Assembly (NCBI GenBank): GCA_902773395.1
Contig: CACYEJ010000003.1
Location: 1-21,080, forward strand
Source: an uncultured Ruminococcus sp.
GTDB lineage: Bacteria; Bacillota_A; Clostridia; Oscillospirales; Acutalibacteraceae
Reading direction: 5' to 3'
Length of the DNA stretch: 21,080 nucleotides
The notes below the pieces were generated by a model. That model was not told the origin of the DNA. It searched no databases and worked only from the letters and a program-made list of their open reading frames with translations. This document shows positions 15,733 to 21,080 of the stretch, piece after piece (the first letter of the stretch is position 1; each line of letters begins with the position of its first letter). Made by a program: the position numbers and the translations under genes.

Positions 15733-17016
15733 TTATTTAATATTAGCGTTCTCCTTAACAAGGTCCATAGCCTTACCAACCTGAAGATCCTTTCTAAGGT
15801 CCTTCTCCTTGATAATACCCTTGATTGCATCAACGCTCATATTATGATTCTCGGAAAGCTTATCATACTCAGCCTGAAGCTCTTCATCTGAAACCTCGAT
15901 ATTCTCAATCTCAGCAATTTTCTCAAGAGCCATTCTTACCTTAACTCTCTTCTCAGCCTCATCTGCATACTGCTCTCTGAAAGAGTCTGTTGTAAGACCT
16001 GTGTACTGGATATATGTTTCAAGGTCAAGACCCTGCATAGAAAGTCTGTACTCGAACTCTCTGAGCATATCGTCAATCTTGTTCTCATACATTGCCTGCG
16101 GAATATCAGCCTCAACCAAATCAATAAGAGCATTAACAGCCTTTTCCTCGATATCGGCATCTCTTGCCTTCTTTAAATCCTCGGCAAGGTTCTCGGAGAT
16201 TTCCTTTCTGTAATCTTCAACAGTTTCTGCGTCCTCACTTACGTCCTGAACGAATTCATCGTTAAGCTCCGGAAGAATTCTCTCCTTGATTTCATGAATA
16301 GTTATCTTAAACTCAGCTTCCTTGCCTGCAAGCTCATCTACCTGATAATCCTCAGGGAATGTAACATTGATAGAGAACTCCTCGCCTGTGCTGTGACCTA
16401 CGAGCTTCTCCTCAAAGCCGGGAATAAAGCTACCGCTGCCAAGTGTAAGGCTGTAATTCTCACCCTTACCGCCCTCGAAAGCCTCGCCGTCTACGAAGCC
16501 CTCAAAGTCGATTACAGTGATATCGCCGTCCTGAGCCGGTCTGTCCTCAACAGTCTTGATGCTGCTTGCTCTCTGTCTTGCCTTGTCAATCTCTTCGTCG
16601 ATTTTCTCGTCTGTTACCTCAGCGGAAACAGCCTCAATCTCAATACCCTTATATTTGCCGACTGTTACCTCAGGATAAGTTGTTACAACAGCCTTGAATG
16701 TGAAGCCGTCCTCAGAAACCTCTGTAACGTCAAGATCAATCTTATCCGGAACAATTCTAAGACCAGCCTCTTCTACAGCGTCCTCCAAAGCCTTCGGATA
16801 AAGATTTCTGATTGCGTCCTCGTAGAATACCTCTTTGCCGTACATCTTCTCTACGACTGACTGCGGTGCCTTGCCCGGTCTGAATCCCGGAATTCTGATA
16901 TTCTTAACCTGCTTTCTGTAAACAGCCTTAATTTCCTTCTTGAATGCCTCGCCGTCTACGGAAACCTCTAATTCGTTTCTGTTTTTCTCAATCTGATTTG
17001 ATGCTACTAAACTCAT
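15733..17016 (-). CDS. tig: Trigger factor, ribosome-associated chaperone and prolyl isomerase
   Basis: A chaperone of 427 residues that docks beside the ribosomal exit tunnel. The ribosome-binding N-domain carries the signature IPGFRPGKAP (about residues 42-51). The FKBP-type peptidyl-prolyl isomerase domain spans about 155-245 (GDITVIDFEGFVDGEAFEGGKG, SGSFIPGFEEKLVGHSTGEE, FPEDYQVDELAGKEAEF). The helical C-terminal substrate-holding domain fills the rest. The ATG is preceded by a consensus AGGAGG. The gene starts the tig-clpP-clpX-lon-ysxC block, and has a sigma-A-type promoter at 17170-17198 with a leader of about 145 nt. A 188-codon frame on the opposite strand is a codon-bias shadow. Confidence 0.98.
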   Translation of the reverse strand: MSLVASNQIEKNRNELEVSVDGEAFKKEIKAVYRKQVKNIRIPGFRPGKAPQSVVEKMYGKEVFYEDAIRNLYPKALEDAVEEAGLRIVPDKIDLDVTEVSEDGFTFKAVVTTYPEVTVGKYKGIEIEAVSAEVTDEKIDEEIDKARQRASSIKTVEDRPAQDGDITVIDFEGFVDGEAFEGGKGENYSLTLGSGSFIPGFEEKLVGHSTGEEFSINVTFPEDYQVDELAGKEAEFKITIHEIKERILPELNDEFVQDVSEDAETVEDYRKEISENLAEDLKKARDADIEEKAVNALIDLVEADIPQAMYENKIDDMLREFEYRLSMQGLDLETYIQYTGLTTDSFREQYADEAEKRVKVRMALEKIAEIENIEVSDEELQAEYDKLSENHNMSVDAIKGIIKEKDLRKDLQVGKAMDLVKENANIK

Positions 17017-17169
17017 TTTGTTCTTTCCTCCTGATTTTTTTCAACTGCCGTTAAATGCTTTGATTATGCAGCCCAAACATTTAGTGATACTGCGTTTGTC
17101 TTGGTTATTTTGATATTGGTCTTATTTTGCACAGAAAAGCTATACATGTAATAATACTCCCTCTGCATA

Positions 17170-17198
17170 ATTCTACCACACTGGTATGATTTTTACAA
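17170..17198 (-). promoter_or_regulatory. Sigma-A-type promoter of tig
   Basis: On the minus strand TTGTAA (17198-17193) and TAGAAT (17175-17170) are 17 bases apart, putting the start near 17163, about 145 nt before the tig ATG. The leader shows no CIRCE or CtsR box and no recognised riboswitch. Confidence 0.6.
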
Positions 17199-17222
17199 TA
17201 TTCTATACTCATAAGCATTGAT

Positions 17223-17503
17223 ATTTACCACTTTTCTTTCTTAGTCCGGCAATTCGCAAGCTCTTGCCTGTTTTAGTTTTAACTGAAACATTTTATTTTT
17301 TTGTGGGTGCTTTTTTTATTTCTCCTAAAGAAAGTTTATTTAGTTTCGCTGAGGGTAGTTTATTGTTCTACGCCAATTAGTTTCGTCAGCGACGGGGCTC
17401 CGCATTAGGAACACCTGCCAATCAGTCTTCGCCTGGCGGCTCGACTTCTTTGGGTGTTCCGTCACCCACAAACTTTTGAAAAAGTTTGATCAAAACTTTT
17501 ATG
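17223..17503 (+). repeat. Dispersed structured intergenic repeat, copy 2 (with nested hairpin insertion)
   Basis: About 281 nt matching copy 1 (10213-10434) block for block and in the same orientation. Stems are kept while loops vary: GCAAG/CTTGC, TCGCTGA/TCAGCGA enclosing GTAG/CTAC, and the AAACTTTT/AAAAGTTT/AAACTTTT tail. It is about 60 nt longer because the CTGGGC-TCT-GCCCAG hairpin of copy 1 is replaced by a segment at about 17400-17463 bounded by GGAACACC (17408-17415) and GGTGTTCC (17453-17460). The repeat fills most of the 615-nt gap between the phosphoesterase gene and the tig promoter; the rest of that gap (17504-17631) is A/T-rich with nothing recognised. Strand is nominal. Confidence 0.8.
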
Positions 17504-17631
17504 TGGTAATCCTTTTTTAACTCCAGTATATTTAACCCAGTCTACGCTTAACTTTATAAGTATATCATATATTCAAAATTAAATCTACCTTTTTTGTGAA
17601 TTTTCTGTAAAAACGAGGTAAAATTTTTTTA

Positions 17632-18321
17632 TCAAAACACTCTAATCGGCTTAAACTGCGTATAATCACACGCAATCAGCTTAAATTCAATTCCTCTGTA
17701 ATTACCAACTGTTGCCATGCTATGGGCTTTCCTGCCGTGAACGTGACCATAATAACACTTGCTTATGCCATACTCCAGCAACACATTCATAATTTCGAGA
17801 CATTCCTTCCCACCGAATACAGGCGGATAATGCAGAAACACTATCACTTCGCCGTCAAGCTTTTTCGCCGCCTCAATAGACATCTTTAGTCTGCCTACCT
17901 CACGGTTAATCACCTTTGCGTCCTGGGCACCCTGAGCATCGTAAAACCAGCCTCTTGTTCCGCAAACGGCAATCCCGTCAACAAGATACGCATTATTGAA
18001 AAGCACTGAAATATCCCTGATTTGATTCTGCTCGAAAAATCTTTCAATCTTCGTTTTCGTATCCCACCAGTAATCGTGGTTTCCTTTAAGAATAAGCTTT
18101 TTGCCGGGCAGGCTGTCAATAAAGCGAAAATCCTCCAATGTTTCTTCGAGCTTCATTCCCCACGAGATATCGCCGGCAAGAAGTACCGTATCGTCAGCGG
18201 CAACAGTTTCACGCCAATTTTTTTCGATTCTCTCGACATAATTGCCCCAGCCGCCGAAAATATCCATAGGCTTATCCACACCCAAAGAGAGGTGCGGATC
18301 GCCCAGTACATAAAGTGACAT
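17632..18321 (-). CDS. Calcineurin-like metallophosphoesterase
   Basis: A 229-residue two-metal phosphoesterase, cytosolic, with no signal peptide or membrane helix. All metal-binding motifs are present in order: GDPH (Asp8, His10), GDISWG (Asp51), GNHD (residues 80-83), LHYPP (His164) and GHVHG (192-196). The substrate (nucleotide, phosphoprotein or phosphodiester) cannot be told from the sequence. The ATG overlaps the threonine synthase stop by one base (TAATG), so translation is coupled to thrC, although no functional link with threonine synthesis is evident. No clear terminator follows; the A/T-rich inverted repeats at the end of repeat copy 2 might serve. Confidence 0.9.
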   Translation of the reverse strand: MSLYVLGDPHLSLGVDKPMDIFGGWGNYVERIEKNWRETVAADDTVLLAGDISWGMKLEETLEDFRFIDSLPGKKLILKGNHDYWWDTKTKIERFFEQNQIRDISVLFNNAYLVDGIAVCGTRGWFYDAQGAQDAKVINREVGRLKMSIEAAKKLDGEVIVFLHYPPVFGGKECLEIMNVLLEYGISKCYYGHVHGRKAHSMATVGNYRGIEFKLIACDYTQFKPIRVF

Positions 18322-19829
18322 TATTTTACACCTAAAGAATTAAGCACAAAGTCCGGCATCTCGTCTGCATCTACAACAGAGGTAAAGCGTACCTCCTTGT
18401 CTTTCAAAGCGGCAAGGGGTTTGGGAACCTCAGTGTTTGTCTTGCGGCTTAACAGGTCAACCATTTCAAATTCGTCATTAGGAAGCTCCTCGCCCTTTGC
18501 TACGGCATTAAGCACACTTTCGCTGAACTTGTACGGACTTGCGGTCGAATCCAGAACAACAACAGTTCTGTCGCCTGTTTTCTCCACATACTCCTTATAT
18601 ACATTTACAGCAACGGCGGTATGCGTATCGCAGAGATAACCGTACTTATTGAAGAACTCATCAATTGTTTCCTTTGTCTTAACATCATCGCAGAAGCCGC
18701 CGACAAAAAGATTTGTAATCTTATCTTTTACATCGTCGTCAACTGTGTATGCACCTGTTGTTTTAAGTGCTGTCATCCACTCCTTGACTTTTGCATCGTT
18801 TTCATCAGTCATATGATACAGGAAACGTTCAAGATTACTGGAAACAAGAATATCCATAGACGGAGAAATAGTTGCAAAGAAGCTTCTGTTCTTATCATAC
18901 GTACCGGTTGAGATGAAATCTGTCAATACATTATTGGAGTTCGACGCACAGATAAACTTGTTAATCGGCAAGCCCATTCTGAACGCATAGTAAGAAGCCA
19001 GAATATTACCGAAGTTTCCTGTTGGAACAACTACGTTAATCTTGTCGCCGAGGGCAATTTTGCGGTCGTTCACAAGCTCGGCATAAGCAGAGAAATAATA
19101 AACAATCTGCGGAAGCAGTCTGCCCCAGTTGATAGAGTTCGCACTGGAGAAAATGTAGTTATTTTCAGCAAGCTTTTCAACAAGGCTCTTGTCGGTGAAT
19201 ATCTTTTTAACACCTGTCTGAGCGTCATCGAAGTTACCTCTGATAGCACACACGTTGACATTCTCGCCCTCCTGAGTTGTCATCTGACGCTTCTGCATCG
19301 GACTTACTCCGTCAACAGGATAGAATACCATAATCTTTGTGCCGTCAACATTCTTAAAGCCCTCCAAAGCGGCTTTACCTGTATCGCCGGACGTAGCAAC
19401 CAAAATCACAGCCTCCTGATTTGGAGATGTTTTTTTAAGAGATTTTGTAAGAAGATGCGGAAGAATCTGCAATGCCATATCCTTAAATGCGGAAGTAGGA
19501 CCGTGCCAAAGCTCAAGGATATTCATGTCGATATCTCCGTACTTCTGATAGGAAAGCGGAGCCGGATTATTTGAGCCGAATTTTTCAGAGGTATAAGCTT
19601 TTGTAACGCACTCGTCAATTTCCTCAGCAGTAAAGTCATCGAGATAATCAGCGAGAATTTTCTTAGCCCTTCCCTGATAATCAAGCTTTGTTAAGCTCTC
19701 GATATCAGCAAGAGAGTAACTTGGAATCTCCTGCGGAACGAACAAGCCGCCGTCTGTAGAGATACCCTGTGCAATTGCCTGCGATGCAGAAACAACAATA
19801 TTTTTATCGGTAGTACTATTATACTTCAT
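18321..19829 (-). CDS. thrC: Threonine synthase
   Basis: PLP-dependent enzyme of 502 residues that converts O-phosphohomoserine to threonine, the last step of the pathway. It begins MKYNSTTDKNIVVSASQAIAQGISTDGGLFVP, as in the long bacterial ThrC class. The PLP lysine is Lys116 in LWHGPTSAFKDMALQILP, followed by VATSGDTGKAALEGF and a phosphate-binding region VVPTGNFGNILASYYA. The frame is open for 41 more codons up to 19952, but that stretch contains the promoter and a leader hairpin and has no ThrC similarity, so I start at 19829; AAAGGA lies 12 nt upstream, a rather wide spacing. No hom or thrB gene is visible next to it. Confidence 0.95.
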   Translation of the reverse strand: MKYNSTTDKNIVVSASQAIAQGISTDGGLFVPQEIPSYSLADIESLTKLDYQGRAKKILADYLDDFTAEEIDECVTKAYTSEKFGSNNPAPLSYQKYGDIDMNILELWHGPTSAFKDMALQILPHLLTKSLKKTSPNQEAVILVATSGDTGKAALEGFKNVDGTKIMVFYPVDGVSPMQKRQMTTQEGENVNVCAIRGNFDDAQTGVKKIFTDKSLVEKLAENNYIFSSANSINWGRLLPQIVYYFSAYAELVNDRKIALGDKINVVVPTGNFGNILASYYAFRMGLPINKFICASNSNNVLTDFISTGTYDKNRSFFATISPSMDILVSSNLERFLYHMTDENDAKVKEWMTALKTTGAYTVDDDVKDKITNLFVGGFCDDVKTKETIDEFFNKYGYLCDTHTAVAVNVYKEYVEKTGDRTVVVLDSTASPYKFSESVLNAVAKGEELPNDEFEMVDLLSRKTNTEVPKPLAALKDKEVRFTSVVDADEMPDFVLNSLGVK

Positions 19830-19853
19830 TTTATTCAACATTCCTTTCTTTAA

Positions 19854-19890
19854 AATTGAGAACGAATAATCTGCATTTTTGCTCTCAATT
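19854..19890 (-). promoter_or_regulatory. Leader hairpin upstream of thrC
   Basis: In the roughly 95-nt thrC leader, AATTGAGAGC (19890-19881 on the minus strand) pairs with GTTCTCAATT (19863-19854) through ten base pairs, one of them G-U, with a 17-nt loop. It ends just before the ribosome binding site. There is no T-run and no T-box signature, and no threonine- or isoleucine-rich leader peptide, so classic attenuation is not supported; mRNA stability or control of translation start are possible roles. Confidence 0.45.
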
Positions 19891-19930
19891 CTAAACGCAC
19901 TGCCACATACGATAATTAAGTGACAATTGT

Positions 19931-19959
19931 ATTGTACACTATAATTTCTCAAATGTCAA
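19931..19959 (-). promoter_or_regulatory. Near-consensus sigma-A promoter of thrC, overlapping the dipeptidase 3' end
   Basis: On the minus strand a perfect TTGACA (19959-19954) and TACAAT (19936-19931) are separated by exactly 17 bases. The -35 box lies in the last codons of the dipeptidase gene (Phe-Asp-Ile) and the spacer contains its stop codon. The start would be near 19924. This makes thrC and the phosphoesterase gene a separate transcription unit. Confidence 0.8.
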
Positions 19960-20872
19960 AGCTTTGATAAAAATTAAATGAATTTTTAAAAAAGAGTTTT
20001 TCAAGCAGCACGCTATTATAATTTAATCGGGTAAATTCCTCGTAAATTTTGTGCATATCTTCTATACCGTGAATATCATCGGGCAGCTCGCCGCCGTCAA
20101 AATCCGTACCTATTGAAAGCGTGTTCTCTCCGCCTAAACTCAAAAAATATTCAACGTGCTTTATAATATCTGAAATTGACTGATTCTGTTCCGCCAGAAA
20201 ATGCCTGTGACAATTTATGCCCACTATGCCGCCGCTGTTTTTGATAATTTCAAATTGTTCGTTCGTAAGATTTCGCCTATGTCCGCAGACAGTTCTCGAA
20301 TTCGAGTGTGTGGCAATAAACGGACGCTTGGCAATCTCGGCAACATCATAAAACAGCTTGTCGCTTGCGTGAGATACATCAACGACTATTCCGCAGCGTT
20401 CCATTTCTGCAATTGCTTCTCTGCCAAAATCTGTAATACCAATTGGATTTACAACATCTGCACCGTCACCTATTTCGCAGCTGCCGTTCCACGTCAAGGT
20501 CATTGCACGGACTCCAAGCTTTCGGTAACGCTCAATATTTTCAAGCTTTCCATTTAGAGCTGCTCCGCCCTCTATCGTAAGCATAACGTTAAATTGTGAT
20601 TTAATATCTGAAACACTGTCAATTTTAGCGGCGTCTATATTCTGTTTTCTGCATTGGTCAAGCTCACTGTCAAGCAAAGAACAGCATTTTTCCACAAGCA
20701 GCTCGGCTTGATGCCCTCTTACATCATCGGGAATCCACACCGCCATACACTGAATCCATTTATCAAGCGTACTGCCACGCTCAATTGATATTTCAAAGTC
20801 ATTCTTTATGATGCTTTTATTTTCTGTAAAAGCTCTGTACAGCGTGTCACAGTGAAGATCAAACAGCCGCAT
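19949..20872 (-). CDS. Membrane dipeptidase family (peptidase M19) zinc dipeptidase
   Basis: A 307-residue metallopeptidase related to renal dipeptidase, without signal peptide, so probably cytosolic. The binuclear zinc ligands are present: HCD (His7, Asp9) in FDLHCDT, Glu101 in LTIEGGAAL, His168 in VVDVSHAS and His189 in FIATHSNSR; the late GTDFDG motif (255-260) is typical. Family members cleave dipeptides, often with a D-residue at the second position, and may act in peptidoglycan peptide turnover, but the substrate here is unknown. GGAG lies 9 nt before the ATG. No good promoter was settled on; a TTGACA at 20934-20929 has no matching -10 at the right distance. Confidence 0.93.
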   Translation of the reverse strand: MRLFDLHCDTLYRAFTENKSIIKNDFEISIERGSTLDKWIQCMAVWIPDDVRGHQAELLVEKCCSLLDSELDQCRKQNIDAAKIDSVSDIKSQFNVMLTIEGGAALNGKLENIERYRKLGVRAMTLTWNGSCEIGDGADVVNPIGITDFGREAIAEMERCGIVVDVSHASDKLFYDVAEIAKRPFIATHSNSRTVCGHRRNLTNEQFEIIKNSGGIVGINCHRHFLAEQNQSISDIIKHVEYFLSLGGENTLSIGTDFDGGELPDDIHGIEDMHKIYEEFTRLNYNSVLLEKLFFKNSFNFYQSFDI

Positions 20873-20949
20873 AGAAACAACTCCCTCTCAAAAATATATC
20901 TGCACTACGTTCCCTAATAATTATGTCTGTCAACCATAAATTATACTTT

Positions 20950-21080
20950 GATGTGTACCCATTAGGAACAAATTTTGACGCAGGCGGTAAAGTCACCTAA
21001 CTCAAAAAGTTAGTGTGCGTTTTGCCTGTCGGGGCTTCCCGACCGATTTTCGTCCGGCGTTGCCGGTTCGATGTGTAACC
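20950..21080. repeat. Multi-hairpin structured element at the window edge, possible tandem unit
   Basis: Three hairpins follow each other: CAGGC (20981-20985)/GCCTG (21024-21028) enclosing CTAACT (20997-21002)/AGTTAG (21008-21013); TCGGG-GCTT-CCCGA (21029-21042); and CCGGC-GTT-GCCGG (21054-21066). GATGTGTACCC at 20950-20960 recurs as GATGTGTAACC at 21070-21080, a period of 120, suggesting a second unit beyond the edge. Its ATTAGGAACA matches the GCATTAGGAACACC of the nested hairpin at 17402-17415. No coding frame is seen. It lies upstream of the dipeptidase gene. Confidence 0.5.

Noticed and set aside
16294..16860. 188-codon open frame on the plus strand
   Set aside because: It lies wholly antisense to tig, has no ribosome binding site or recognisable domain, and its length reflects codon bias of tig.
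17017..17160. CIRCE or CtsR heat-shock operator in the tig leader
   Set aside because: Neither the TTAGCACTC-N9-GAGTGCTAA inverted repeat nor a GGTCAAA-type direct repeat is present.
17223..17503. Repeat copy 2 as a riboswitch or tRNA-like RNA gene
   Set aside because: No known riboswitch core, CCA end or cloverleaf could be found, and a second copy lies in an unrelated intergenic region, so a dispersed repeat is the simpler reading.
19830..19952. 41-codon upstream extension of threonine synthase
   Set aside because: The stretch contains the thrC promoter and leader hairpin, shows no family similarity, and the conserved start MKYNST fits 19829.
20929..20934. TTGACA as the -35 box of a dipeptidase promoter
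   Set aside because: No acceptable -10 hexamer is found 16-18 bases downstream on the minus strand.
20950..21080. CRISPR array at the right edge
   Set aside because: Only one spaced pair of short similar sequences, with a 120-base period and hairpins in between; no 23-47-base repeats with unique spacers.

Overview
The window looks like a low-GC Firmicute of the class Clostridia, probably an Oscillospiraceae/Ruminococcaceae relative. This rests on gene order (tig-clpP-clpX-lon-ysxC next to a mraZ-rsmH-ftsL-PBP-mraY-ftsW-murG division/cell-wall cluster), A/T-rich intergenic DNA, AGGAGG-type ribosome binding sites and TTGACA/TATAAT-type promoters. Every gene I accept is on the minus strand, so transcription runs from high to low coordinates. 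No rRNA, tRNA, CRISPR array, transposase or phage gene was seen.

Right part (about 21080 to 10440): a 120-base structured element at the window edge; a membrane-dipeptidase-family peptidase (20872-19949); threonine synthase (19829-18321) with its own near-consensus promoter; a calcineurin-like metallophosphoesterase translationally coupled to it; a dispersed repeat; then the protein quality-control block of trigger factor, ClpP, ClpX, Lon and the ribosome-assembly GTPase YsxC, ending at an intrinsic terminator (10460-10485). A second copy of the dispersed repeat follows, and then a solitary lipoprotein that joins a metal-chelate-type binding-protein domain to a peptidoglycan-binding domain (10007-8793).

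Left part (about 8700 to 1): a promoter-to-terminator unit of about 185 nt with no convincing ORF, a candidate small RNA; the mraZ promoter followed at once by four 10-bp-spaced GTGGNG-type boxes, the expected MraZ operator; then mraZ, a possible 38-codon membrane microprotein, rsmH, an FtsL-like bitopic protein with its own promoter, a PASTA-domain class B PBP, a short Mur-ligase-like stub where murE/murF usually sit, mraY, ftsW and the start of murG. Together these make and translocate lipid II (MraY, MurG), and polymerise and crosslink it at the septum (FtsW, PBP, FtsL-like). Full-length murE, murF and murD are absent between the PBP and murG.

The most unusual items are the MraZ-box operator with its exact 10-bp period, the candidate small RNA, the microprotein, the truncated Mur-ligase stub, the binding-protein/peptidoglycan-binding fusion, and a family of structured intergenic repeats, one copy of which carries a nested hairpin insertion. 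All similarity statements were made by eye, with no database search.
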